A stretch of DNA of 64,000 nt from Bythopirellula polymerisocia (GCF_007860015.1 NZ_SJPS01000006.1:124001-188000); one strand, 5' to 3'; numbered from the stretch's first letter, positions 38,084 to 46,940 are shown. Notes: generated by a model not told the origin, from the letters alone. Numbers and translations are program-made.

Positions 38084-39139
38084 TTACAATGAGAGAGCCG
38101 CTTGCTGTCGACTGGAGGAATAGATTGCGTCGACTATCGCCTGAACCGAGCAAGCCTGCTTGTGGTCGGCGCCCCGGACGATACGGGTTTCAACACTCCG
38201 TTGGAAGTCTCGGAATTGATCCAGGAAAAAGTCTCCGTCTTCGACGGCGAGGGACTCGTCAGCAACCTTGCCTTCGTGCTCCGAGGTAAACTGGACTTCA
38301 CTGCCGAACAGTTCGAACGCAATCCCCCCTTGATCTCCGAAGAAACCCATCACGGAATCTGGAAAAAAACTGCGTGGATAGTTGCCCGCCCAAGCGACGT
38401 GCAATTCCAGCGTCGAACCGTTAGTGAAGCGGATCAGCGCCTGAGCGGCATCTTCCACGTCGCAAATACCCGCTAAATTCGGCGGCCCTGCCCACATATT
38501 CTCGTATTGGTAGGCCTCCATCCGACGGCCGAAGTTCTCGAATGTCTGAGCCGCTACCGATTCGACTTCAGGAAAGTCCATGATATGGCAAGACAAATCG
38601 ATAAGATGCACTCCAACGTCGATGAGTGCTCCACCTCCAGAGAGCTCCTTGGTCGTGAACCATTTTCCCAAGCCTGGCACATTTCGACGGAGATACAAGT
38701 TTGCCTTTGCGGAGTAGATCTCGCCTAACTTGCCGGAAGACGCAATCTGTTTGGCTAACTTGCCTACCCCTGTGTAGCGATGGACAAATCCTATTTGCAA
38801 CACCCGCCCCGTTGCGTCAGCGACTTGGGCTATTTGTTGACATTCTTCCAGCGACAAGGCCATCGGCTTTTCAAGTAAGACGTCTTTCCGTGCTTCGAGG
38901 GCCTCGATTGCTAAGCTTTGATGCAAAAAATTGGGAACACCAATGACAACTGCGGCTACAGATTCATCGCTCCATAACTCATCCGTAGTTGCGCTATACT
39001 TAGCCTGATACTCTTGAGCCAGTGCTTGGCCGGCACTTTCATTGGCATCCACAACCCAGATTATCTCTGCGCCAGCCAGTTTGGCAGCGGCGGCATGCTT
39101 TTGGCCAATCGTACCCGCTCCAATAATACCGATCTTCAT
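38084..39139 (-). CDS. Gfo/Idh/MocA family dehydrogenase, cytoplasmic
   Basis: 351 residues without a signal peptide. N-terminal KIGIIGAGTIGQKHA (GxGxxG), VLLEKPMALSLEEC with the family Lys, and GGALIDVGVHLIDL in the substrate domain. NAD(P)-dependent sugar or inositol oxidoreductase by family. Its start overlaps the stop of the gene at 39136-40053 by 4 bp (ATGA). Substrate unknown. Confidence 0.85.
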   Translation of the reverse strand: MKIGIIGAGTIGQKHAAAAKLAGAEIIWVVDANESAGQALAQEYQAKYSATTDELWSDESVAAVVIGVPNFLHQSLAIEALEARKDVLLEKPMALSLEECQQIAQVADATGRVLQIGFVHRYTGVGKLAKQIASSGKLGEIYSAKANLYLRRNVPGLGKWFTTKELSGGGALIDVGVHLIDLSCHIMDFPEVESVAAQTFENFGRRMEAYQYENMWAGPPNLAGICDVEDAAQALIRFTNGSTLELHVAWAGNYPRSFFPDSVMGFFGDQGGIAFELFGSEVQFTSEHEGKVADESLAVEDGDFFLDQFRDFQRSVETRIVRGADHKQACSVQAIVDAIYSSSRQQAALSL

Positions 39140-40053
39140 CTCTTCTCCGCCTTATGTGTTTTAGAAAGCTTCCAATGAGGGGCAGGGACTATTTGTCCAC
39201 CATCAGGATCATCAACGAGGCTAACAAATCGGGAAGCTGCTTCGTCAGTCATTGCCACATCGAGAATCCGGCGAATCATTAAGGTTTCCTTACGATCAAC
39301 CTGAGCTGACTCGGCTGTAAAGAAATCCAAGATTGCAGCAGCTGCGTCGACGAACAGCGTTGCGGTGTCCACGACCTCGTACTTAATCCCTTCACGCGAC
39401 GATAGTATCGCACTGAAAGGAACGTCTGCCTTTTCGTTAAAATCAATGATCGCCGTACGATTATCGCTGAACTGCAATATGAATTGCGGATTTTCGGGGC
39501 TACCGATTCGCATAAGTGATATCACGTTGGCTCCGAGGCAACTGACTGCCAGTTCCATCGGATGGATGCCGTATTCAGGAAAGGAACTCCCACCCGCGGT
39601 TATGAACATGCTCCGCAGGGGACTGACAAGCTCACGAACTCGTTGTTGAATGTTCGTGTTCCTCAAGGCGGAAGTAGTCTGCACGGCGACGCCATGCTCG
39701 TCGGCAAGCCGAAAAATATTCTCTGCTGTTTCGTAGTCTGGAGCAAAAGTCTTGTCGACGAACGTCGGCTTCTTATGCGGAAAAACCCCCTGGCAGAGAT
39801 GGAAATGCTGCTCAGGATTCGAAGGTGCCAAGATGGCGAAGTAGTCGACCACGTCGGCAAGTTCCTCGATGGAATCGTAATAACGCAAGTCGTGGGCCGA
39901 TGCCCAAGTCTCACTTGGTTCCGCAAGGACGGCAGTCGCACCCGTTACACGAAACCCGCGATCTGCCAGGGTACCTCGCAATGCGTCCAAATAGACCCGG
40001 GTATGGAAATTATCCAGGTGGTAGTCGACGAAACCAATTCGTTTAAATGACAT
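39136..40053 (-). CDS. Divergent Gfo/Idh/MocA-like protein
   Basis: 305 residues. The fold order follows Gfo/Idh/MocA, but the nucleotide loop is unusual: KRIGFVDYHLDNFH where GxGxxG is expected, and FVDKTFAPD where EKP is expected. The Lys is kept. GGSSFPEYGIHPMELAVSCLG is the equivalent of the substrate-site segment. It may be an enzyme with altered cofactor binding or a partner subunit of the coupled dehydrogenase. It starts 21 bp after the end of the upstream AnmK-like gene. Confidence 0.7.
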   Translation of the reverse strand: MSFKRIGFVDYHLDNFHTRVYLDALRGTLADRGFRVTGATAVLAEPSETWASAHDLRYYDSIEELADVVDYFAILAPSNPEQHFHLCQGVFPHKKPTFVDKTFAPDYETAENIFRLADEHGVAVQTTSALRNTNIQQRVRELVSPLRSMFITAGGSSFPEYGIHPMELAVSCLGANVISLMRIGSPENPQFILQFSDNRTAIIDFNEKADVPFSAILSSREGIKYEVVDTATLFVDAAAAILDFFTAESAQVDRKETLMIRRILDVAMTDEAASRFVSLVDDPDGGQIVPAPHWKLSKTHKAEKR

Positions 40054-40074
40054 TGTGGCTGTTTCTTATGGTTA

Positions 40075-41163
40075 TTATTGCTGGGGCAAGGTCATGAACC
40101 CGGCGCAATCCGCACTACGGCAGCCCGTGGTTTCTGGAGTTGTAATGGGCAAGCCTTTGGTGTGGCGGACCGCTAGCCAGGCGTAAGACTCTGCAGCCAT
40201 CGTCTGCGGATCGAGACCGCGCGCGCTCACGTTTTCTACCTTGCCAAAGTGCTTGGAAAGCAGATTGACAATCACTGGATGTTGACTTCCGGGACCAGTT
40301 ACCCACAAGAGGTCGGGCAATTCCGGGAGTTTCTTGGCTGCCCGCACGAATGCTTCTACTGTCACTGCACATAATGTGGCAGCACCATCCGGCACGCTCA
40401 GTCCAGCAACATCAACGTGATCGAATTCGTATCGATCAGCCGACTTTGGCAGGCTGCGTGAGAAGAACGGAGATTTCAATGCTTCCCGCACTACCGTGTT
40501 GTCGACTTTACCTTCAATCGCCACACGACCATCTAAGTCGTGTGGCAGCTCCGCCATCTCCTGGACCCACTCGTTGAGGAGCCCTACACCGGGACCGGTG
40601 TCGCCGGCGATGATTTCGTTCTCTTTGCTCAGCCAAGTCACACTGGCTACCGAACCGAGGTTAAGCATCAATGCGGGACGAGGCTCCTGCGCCATAAGTG
40701 CCCAGTGAAACATGGCAACCAGTGGGCCACCCTGGCCACCAATCGCCATATCGTGGCGACGAAAGTCACTCACCACCGGCAACCGGGTGCCTTCGGCCAG
40801 TTGCCAGGCATTGCCTAATTGCAGGGTCAGTCCTTCGCTAGGCATGTGACGGAGGGTGTGTCCCTGAAAACCTATCAGTTCCGCTTTTGCCACTTTCTCT
40901 GGGTAAGATTCTTTCAAGAGTCCAAAAGCATTTATATGGTGCTGGGTAAGTTTTTTTTCGAGTCGGAGGATTTCCGTCGTTGGTAGGTCGTTCTGGGTCG
41001 CCTCGAGGATTCGCCACCGAAGCTGGCTATCATAGGGAAGAGAAACGCCTCCCAGCGGGGATATCTCATCTCGACCATCGGTATCAATGACCGCAGCCTC
41101 TACCCCGTCGCCCGAAGTAGAGCTCGTTAATCCGACGGACCGAATAAGCGGGGAATGAGGCAC
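40075..41163 (-). CDS. Diverged AnmK paralogue (sugar kinase-like)
   Basis: A second AnmK-family protein, first gene of the long operon. The overall sequence follows anmK at 29999-31072, including GDTGPGVGLLNEWVQ with the catalytic Asp. Each glycine-rich nucleotide loop is altered: MSGTSxDGVD becomes LTSSTSGDGVEA, NLGGVAN becomes NLGSVAS, and VTGGGVHHP becomes VTGPGSQHP. It may use a different anhydro sugar, be slow, or act as a sensor. GTG at 41163 is preferred (GAGAGG six bases upstream); GTG at 41190 adds nine residues. Confidence 0.82.
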   Translation of the reverse strand: MPHSPLIRSVGLTSSTSGDGVEAAVIDTDGRDEISPLGGVSLPYDSQLRWRILEATQNDLPTTEILRLEKKLTQHHINAFGLLKESYPEKVAKAELIGFQGHTLRHMPSEGLTLQLGNAWQLAEGTRLPVVSDFRRHDMAIGGQGGPLVAMFHWALMAQEPRPALMLNLGSVASVTWLSKENEIIAGDTGPGVGLLNEWVQEMAELPHDLDGRVAIEGKVDNTVVREALKSPFFSRSLPKSADRYEFDHVDVAGLSVPDGAATLCAVTVEAFVRAAKKLPELPDLLWVTGPGSQHPVIVNLLSKHFGKVENVSARGLDPQTMAAESYAWLAVRHTKGLPITTPETTGCRSADCAGFMTLPQQ

Positions 41164-41255
41164 CCAGCACCTCTCGTGAGGAGATTCCACAGAAAGCCTA
41201 AAATCTCAGTCTACCAGCTGTCTCAAAATATCGCCCGATAAACAGCGCAGAAATT

Positions 41256-41284
41256 TCGACAATTTGCGCATCGCATGTTATGAT
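41256..41284 (+). promoter_or_regulatory. Sigma70-type promoter for the xylR-like gene
   Basis: -35 TCGACA (41256-41261, 5 of 6 to consensus), 17-bp spacer, -10 TATGAT (41279-41284, 5 of 6). It lies in the 200-bp region shared with the divergent operon. The leader would be about 75 nt. Operator sites for the regulator probably lie here too, but none was identified with confidence. Confidence 0.55.
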
Positions 41285-41366
41285 GTGCTTAGATTTGATT
41301 CGCCACGAGATTCTTTAGCTCGACAGTAAAACCCCGCTCAAGTCTCCTCGACTACATCAATTGTCT

Positions 41367-42539
41367 ATGCCCAATTCTTCCAAGATACGAGTACTCGAAG
41401 TCGCCGTTCTCGTAGAAACGGATCACAGTTGGGGACGTTCTGTCGTACAAGGCATCGCAGACTACTGCAACAAGTTCGGCCCGTGGAATCTACTGACGGA
41501 TCCTCGCGACTATAGTCGAAGATGGTCGCTGCCGGATCGCTGGCGGGGAGATGGCATCATCGCGCGGATTAGTTCTCCTCTGCAACTCGAGGAGATTGTT
41601 CAGACGGGACTTCCGACAGTCAATGTCGACGATGTGTTTCCCAATCTCCCCCATATGGGACATGTGCGAACCAATGAGGCGGAACGAGCGCAGATGGCGG
41701 TTAGCCATTTTCAGGGGCGTGGCCTGAAACACTTTGCGTATTATGCCCCGCCGAGTAATGAATATTCCAAAGAGTGCGAAAAAGCCTTCGTTGCTGAGTT
41801 GAGCGAACAGAACCTCTCATGCCACGTCTACAAGCCGGGGTATCGAGTAACGCGGCGGATTGGGCGAGATGAGCAACATAATCGCGTTCATCGATGGCTC
41901 AGCAACCTGCCTCGGCCGGTGGCAATCTTTGCCGTCGATGCACGTCGAGGCCGAGAACTTACTGAAATCTGCAGCATGGAGGGAATCTCAGTTCCAGATG
42001 AAGTGGCCATATTAGCCGCTGACACGGATGACTTGATCTGCGGTCTCAGCTCCCCTCCATTGTCGAGCATCTCAGTGGCCAGCCAGAGAATAGGATATGA
42101 AGCGGCCGTTATGCTGGATGCAATCATGCGGGGCGAATCATGCCCCAGCGAGCCCCGCTTGATCTCACCCAATTGCGTCATTGCTAAGCAGTCTACCGAC
42201 GCTTTGGCGATCGATGACGCGATGATTACAAAGGCGATGCGATTTATCCAAACGCATGCTTTCCAGGGGATTGTCGTTGAGGACATCTTACGCGAGGTGC
42301 CGGTCTCTCGTAGATTTTTGGAACTGCAATTCAAACGCTATTTCGGCCGTTTGCCTGCTGAAGAGATCCGTCGCTTGCGGCTCGAACGGGGAAAGGAACT
42401 TCTTTCGCAATCTGAACTGTCAGTCGAGGCAATCGCGGATGCCTGTGGCTACGCGGGGACCACCCAGTTTGGCGTCGCCTTCCGCAAACGCTTCGGCCAA
42501 ACCCCGCTCGCATTCCGTAAGAATCTCCACGGAAGCTAG
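41367..42539 (+). CDS. XylR-type AraC-family transcriptional regulator
   Basis: 390 residues from the ATG at 41367; a TTG lies six bases earlier. N-terminal periplasmic-binding-like ligand domain (about 8-275: VAVLVETDHSWGRSVVQGIADY, PTVNVDDVFPNLPHMGHVRTN, VAILAADTDDLICGLSSPPLSSI). C-terminal AraC double helix-turn-helix (about 290-388: VEDILREVPVSRRFLELQFKRYFGRLPAEEIRRLRLERGKELL and SVEAIADACGYAGTTQFGVAFRKRFGQTP). Family members activate sugar-use operons when bound to the sugar. It is divergent from the AnmK-like operon and is its probable regulator. Confidence 0.9.
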   Translation: MPNSSKIRVLEVAVLVETDHSWGRSVVQGIADYCNKFGPWNLLTDPRDYSRRWSLPDRWRGDGIIARISSPLQLEEIVQTGLPTVNVDDVFPNLPHMGHVRTNEAERAQMAVSHFQGRGLKHFAYYAPPSNEYSKECEKAFVAELSEQNLSCHVYKPGYRVTRRIGRDEQHNRVHRWLSNLPRPVAIFAVDARRGRELTEICSMEGISVPDEVAILAADTDDLICGLSSPPLSSISVASQRIGYEAAVMLDAIMRGESCPSEPRLISPNCVIAKQSTDALAIDDAMITKAMRFIQTHAFQGIVVEDILREVPVSRRFLELQFKRYFGRLPAEEIRRLRLERGKELLSQSELSVEAIADACGYAGTTQFGVAFRKRFGQTPLAFRKNLHGS

Positions 42540-42545
42540 ATTGTT

Positions 42546-43796
42546 TCAGACACGTAGAAAGATTCCCCTACGATAAAGCCACCAGCAAACAAGCCACCAC
42601 ATTACCAACCAACCTAATACGAAACTCCACCCTGCGATGGCAGGCGATCCTGTGGAATGCTCGACCCAGGCAAGGTATCCCGAAGCAAGCGAGTCGGATC
42701 CGCCACTCGGCAGCCTGATCAACCATTTGCTGAAGACCATTTTGAAGGAGAGTTCCGCAGCTACGTAGAGGGCCAAGGCATTCATCCCCCATACGCGCAG
42801 CCACCATGCAGTTGTCCAGCGTTTCAGGTCAATCACGATAAAAAAGGCGACAAACAAAAGCATCCCGGTGCCAGCGGCTAGCAAGCAATAGGCTGGGCTG
42901 AAAAACCATTTGCTAAACGGAATGGTGATTTCACCCAGCAAACCCCCTCCGGTCGGTTGGTAGTTTCCTTGCAAAATGAACCCAACTAAGACCAGTGCAG
43001 CCCCAGCTAGAACAACTCGAATGGCACCGTGGTAGGTGCGCTGAGCGGCGAGAGCTGAAGATGTGAAGCCACCTAGCACAGCGATCGCAGCTCCAGGTAG
43101 ATATTCTTGACTCGCTCCGAACCAGCCGAAGAAAGTTCGCCAAACTGAAGGTTGGAGATGCTCCAGGGAATAGATTCGCCGCAGGGCGTCAAAATGTGCC
43201 CAGGTTCCAGGTCCGAGCGGAGCATCTGTGGGGGCACGTGTCACGATCAACTCGTTGGCTGTCTCCCAGGAGGGGACCTCCATCGTCACCCAGCGACCAA
43301 TCAACACGAGAAACACAAATCCTATCCGCCATTGTGTAGGTAATAACCAGACACAAATCGCCACGAAGTAGGCGGCTCCGATGAGTTGCAGGATGTTCCA
43401 CTGGAGCAAATTTTGCCAACTCAACGGATGGGTTGTTGCAGTTCCGGCTACGGTCAGTAAGACTCCCAACAAATAAAGGATCATTGCCCGTCGGGCTGCG
43501 GAGGATACAATTCTGGCGGTAGATAGCCCGACACGGATTCGACTTTCCATCGAGAATGGAATCGAAGCACCGACAATAAATAGGAACCAGGGAAACACCA
43601 AGTCAGCAAAGGTGGCCCCTTGTTGAGGGTCGTTCCAGGGGACATGGAAGAACTGTCTCGGAAAGACCGACTCGTTCCAGGTCATGTTTACCAGCAGCAT
43701 CGCCCCGATCACAAACCCGCGAAAGGCGTCGAGCGAAAGGAGTCTCTCGTTGATTGTTGCAGTTGCAACTGAAGGAGCTGGAATTTGGCACGACAT
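42546..43796 (-). CDS. NagX/DUF5009-like membrane acyltransferase
   Basis: 416 residues, about ten membrane helices. RLLSLDAFRGFVIGAMLLVN, HVPWNDPQQGATFADLVFPWFLFIVGASIPFS and LVFGFILQGNY-like segments match the bacterial relatives of heparan-alpha-glucosaminide N-acetyltransferase. Such nagX genes are common in GlcNAc-use loci, where they are thought to act on amino sugars at the membrane. It is convergent with the regulator gene (6-bp gap). Its role in the locus is inferred. Confidence 0.82.
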   Translation of the reverse strand: MSCQIPAPSVATATINERLLSLDAFRGFVIGAMLLVNMTWNESVFPRQFFHVPWNDPQQGATFADLVFPWFLFIVGASIPFSMESRIRVGLSTARIVSSAARRAMILYLLGVLLTVAGTATTHPLSWQNLLQWNILQLIGAAYFVAICVWLLPTQWRIGFVFLVLIGRWVTMEVPSWETANELIVTRAPTDAPLGPGTWAHFDALRRIYSLEHLQPSVWRTFFGWFGASQEYLPGAAIAVLGGFTSSALAAQRTYHGAIRVVLAGAALVLVGFILQGNYQPTGGGLLGEITIPFSKWFFSPAYCLLAAGTGMLLFVAFFIVIDLKRWTTAWWLRVWGMNALALYVAAELSFKMVFSKWLIRLPSGGSDSLASGYLAWVEHSTGSPAIAGWSFVLGWLVMWWLVCWWLYRRGIFLRV

Positions 43797-44104
43797 CGTG
43801 GCAAACCGACTGTTGATTGATTGCTAGGAGGGTCGAAAATCTCTTGATTAACTTGTCAGAAGAGTAGGGAAATGTCGTGAAGAAACAGTGAGAAGTCAAG
43901 GCAGCCATGCGCATTTAGTGGAATAATTTACGCGATAAGTGTTTGCGGTTTTTGCGGATCGTACTTAGTATGTCTGAAGTGGACGTTAAATTGACTCTTC
44001 TTTTGGTTCACCAAGAATAGGATTTTACGAATCCAAGTCCAGTCGGCTTTGTTAATGGCTCTCTGGCAATCACCCTTAGTCCCACATCATGGGGAGGTAG
44101 TCTA
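43797..44104. other. Intergenic region upstream of the first propeller PEP-CTERM gene
   Basis: About 310 bp between divergent genes. AT-rich towards the right end, with GGGGAGG before the downstream ATG. No gene seen. Confidence 0.4.
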
Positions 44105-45169
44105 ATGCTTTTGAGAAAACTTTATCCGATGTCCTTTTGTGTACTGATAGTTTTCAGTGCCCTTGGTCAGGCTGAGGCCAAGACACTTGTTCCGCTCAGT
44201 AGCTTTGGTGGCGGTGACGGATGGCTGGATCCCAGTGAATCAACCGCTCTGACAACCAATAATAATCAGAGGGGCATGACATATAATTCTTTGAATAACC
44301 ATGTTTATGTTGCTGATCGCGAAGGCGGCTCAAATATCCGTGTACTTAATGGCGACACCGGCGCGTTAATTAGCTCGCTGGATATGACCGGAGTTGGCGG
44401 CGGCACTTTTACTATTGACATGATAGACGTCGCCGAAGACGGCGCCATTTACGTTGGAAATCTCTCTACTTCGGCAGCAAGCAATTTCAAGGTCTATCGC
44501 TGGGCCAACGAAGCAGCCTTGCCAACGGTTGCCTTCGACGGACTAAGCAACTTGCCTAGAACTGGAGACAGCTTGGCCGTCCGCGGATCAGGTGTCGGCA
44601 CCCAGATTATCGCTAGCGGTGGCGGATCAACAGGTTTCGCGCTTCTCAATACGGTGGACGGAGTGAATTTCAACAACGCCGGAAACTTTGGAGCGACCGC
44701 TCCAGCTGGAAGATTTCGGTTGGGAATCGACTTTATCGACAGCACCCGCGCTGTCGGCTTACAGACTGGTGGAACGATAAGTGACGCCGATTTTTCTGGA
44801 GGAGCTGCCAATGGCAACCCCGTGAATTCATTGGGTGAAGCGCCTCTCGCGTACGACCAGACGAACAACCTGCTGGCCACAATAGATATTAATTCCAGCG
44901 ACGTGAGGTTATACGACGGTAGCGATTTGAGTCTGCTCACCACAACCGGCTTTATGGATTTGGCCAATAACTTGACAGCGGCTTCGGTAGCGAATGGCAA
45001 CGGCGTCGGCGATCTTAAGTTCGGCACGGGACCTTCCGGTGACCTACGGCTGTACGCCATGAACACCAACAACGGCATCCAAGCGTTTCAGGTGGTTCCA
45101 GAGCCAGCGTCGTTTGCTTTGTTGAGTCTTGGCTTTGCGGGGCTACTGATCAGCCGACGTCGAAGCTAA
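44105..45169 (+). CDS. PEP-CTERM protein, propeller-like body
   Basis: 354 residues: signal peptide (FCVLIVFSALGQAEA), a body of short beta repeats (NNHVYVADREGGSNIRVLNGDTG, VAEDGAIYVGNLST, FKVYRWANEAA, LRLYAMNTNNGIQAF) that resembles a beta-propeller, and a sorting tail VVPEPASFALLSLGFAGLL followed by RRR. It is a paralogue of the next gene without the dockerin-like part. Surface-exposed; function unknown, possibly sugar or polymer binding. GGGGAGG sits before the ATG, and a hairpin follows the stop. Confidence 0.8.
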   Translation: MLLRKLYPMSFCVLIVFSALGQAEAKTLVPLSSFGGGDGWLDPSESTALTTNNNQRGMTYNSLNNHVYVADREGGSNIRVLNGDTGALISSLDMTGVGGGTFTIDMIDVAEDGAIYVGNLSTSAASNFKVYRWANEAALPTVAFDGLSNLPRTGDSLAVRGSGVGTQIIASGGGSTGFALLNTVDGVNFNNAGNFGATAPAGRFRLGIDFIDSTRAVGLQTGGTISDADFSGGAANGNPVNSLGEAPLAYDQTNNLLATIDINSSDVRLYDGSDLSLLTTTGFMDLANNLTAASVANGNGVGDLKFGTGPSGDLRLYAMNTNNGIQAFQVVPEPASFALLSLGFAGLLISRRRS

Positions 45170-45192
45170 GAAAGAGACTGAGCTAGAGATTG

Positions 45193-45221
45193 GGTCGCGG
45201 CCCGAAAAACGGGCCGCGACC
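45193..45221. terminator. GC-rich hairpin after the first propeller gene
   Basis: Perfect 12-bp arms GGTCGCGGCCCG and CGGGCCGCGACC around AAAAA. There is no T-tract. It separates the two paralogous PEP-CTERM genes, so they can be expressed independently. Confidence 0.7.
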
Positions 45222-45331
45222 AACAATTACCGTCTGGCAACTGAGGTCAATGAGACTTTCAGTGGCGGTAGTTTATTGCAATTAAGATTTACGAATAGTT
45301 AAAATTTAACGGATATTCATTGGAGATGAGG

Positions 45332-46780
45332 ATGATGTGCACCCAGCGAACAATAATATTGAGTCTAAGTATTTCGACCATCGTTGGTTTACTGGCAGCT
45401 TCGACTTCGGCGGCGACGCTGAACCCGCTGTCTACTTTCGGAGGGGCGCAGCCCGGTTGGCGTGCACCGGCTGAACTACTCGCTGGCGACGTGGCCAGCG
45501 CTGACACAAACATGGACACTTTTTACGACTTCCTCTGGGACGTCAACGATGGCATTGGAACGCCCGATTTGGAACGTGGTATCGCTTATAACTCTACGAC
45601 AAACAACTTGCTATTGCTGAGCCGCTTTGGAAGTCCTGATACCGTCAAGGGACTCCGGATTCTCGATGGTACGACGGGCGTCGACAAGGGCTTTGTAGAT
45701 TTCAACAACACGAACGTGACTGGCGGTACGTTCACTCGAAACATGATAGCCGTTGCTGACGACGGTGCGATTTATATGGCCAATCTCACCACCGATGCCA
45801 CCGCGTCGCCATTCAAGATTTATCGCTGGGATAATGAAGCCGCTGCCTCCCCAACTTTAGCCTATAGCGGAACCCCTCTCGCTGGCGCACGCCTAGGCGA
45901 CTCGTTTGACGTAATTGGTAGCGGAAGCAACACCCGTTTAATTGCAGGCTATGGTCGCAACCCCAATATACCCGGTAACAACAGCTTTGCAATTTTCGAT
46001 ACGACCGATGGCACTAACTTTTCAGCCGCGAACGTCAGTGTGGCGAGCACTCCTCCAAATGCGGGAAATTTTAGTCTGGGCATCACCTTTCAGGACGAAG
46101 ATACGGTCATCGGTATGGGAATTGATACGCCAGCGATTGTTGATGTCTCGGGGAGTACTGGCACGCTGGTCGACACCTTTACTACCGATGGCAATGTACT
46201 TAGACCCATGGATTTTGCAATTGTCGATGGTCGGCCCATCTTAGCGATCATGGAAGCCAGCGCCGCGCAGGATTCTATAGCCCGTGCAAGGATGTTTGTT
46301 TACGACATGTCGGATCTCTCACTCCCATTAGCTGAGAGAAAGATTGCCGAGGCCAGTTTGTTGCCTACGGGGATGATTCAGAATCCTAACATCAACGGTA
46401 CGGGGCAGGTCCGATTCGGTCCCATCGAAGGCCGCACGGCAATCATCTACGGACTGAGCACCAACAACGGGATTCAGGCATTTGAATTGACTATCGACCC
46501 TGCTACGGTCGACGACGCTGACTTCGATGGCGACGGCGATGTGGACGGCAAAGATTTCCTCACTTGGCAACGCAACTCTGGCTTGTTGGGAGGTGCAACT
46601 CTGATGGATGGCGATGCCAATAACGATCAGAACGTCGATGGGCTTGATCTGGAGATTTGGCAGACGCAGTACGGCACGCCTTTAGTTGTAGCTATCGCAG
46701 CAGTGCCTGAGCCAGCTACTGCTTGGTTGGCCATCTGCGGATTGGTCTGCTGCTGGACGAGTCGGCGCAACCGTCGATAA
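45332..46780 (+). CDS. PEP-CTERM protein, propeller-like body plus dockerin-like segment
   Basis: About 482 residues. The ATG at 45332 follows GGAG at 45322; ATG at 45335 and TTG at 45320 are alternatives. The signal peptide ends near ASTSAA. The body parallels the preceding gene (LNPLSTFGGAQPGW, VADDGAIYMANLTTD, FKIYRWDNEAA, IIYGLSTNNGIQAFEL). It then adds DFDGDGDVDGKDFLTWQRNSG and DGDANNDQNVDGLDLEIWQ before the tail VPEPATAWLAICGLV and RRNRR. The extra calcium-loop-like segment is the main difference between the paralogues. Function unknown; surface-sorted. Confidence 0.82.
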   Translation: MMCTQRTIILSLSISTIVGLLAASTSAATLNPLSTFGGAQPGWRAPAELLAGDVASADTNMDTFYDFLWDVNDGIGTPDLERGIAYNSTTNNLLLLSRFGSPDTVKGLRILDGTTGVDKGFVDFNNTNVTGGTFTRNMIAVADDGAIYMANLTTDATASPFKIYRWDNEAAASPTLAYSGTPLAGARLGDSFDVIGSGSNTRLIAGYGRNPNIPGNNSFAIFDTTDGTNFSAANVSVASTPPNAGNFSLGITFQDEDTVIGMGIDTPAIVDVSGSTGTLVDTFTTDGNVLRPMDFAIVDGRPILAIMEASAAQDSIARARMFVYDMSDLSLPLAERKIAEASLLPTGMIQNPNINGTGQVRFGPIEGRTAIIYGLSTNNGIQAFELTIDPATVDDADFDGDGDVDGKDFLTWQRNSGLLGGATLMDGDANNDQNVDGLDLEIWQTQYGTPLVVAIAAVPEPATAWLAICGLVCCWTSRRNRR

Positions 46781-46797
46781 TATATTCTGTTACTATC

Positions 46798-46842
46798 GGC
46801 GCTGCCGGTTGGGGTAGCACGGCAGCGCCACAACAGTTTTTT
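46798..46842 (+). terminator. Rho-independent terminator after the second propeller gene
   Basis: Perfect 10-bp arms GGCGCTGCCG (46798-46807) and CGGCAGCGCC (46820-46829), then a run of six T at 46837-46842. Confidence 0.85.
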
Positions 46843-46940
46843 ATCCTCTTTGAGAACCATTCCTAGTCGAGAGCATTGCGTTATGATCTGGATCACTGAT
46901 TGTCCAAAAGCCCCTCAACTTATGCTGGAGTAAGTGAATC

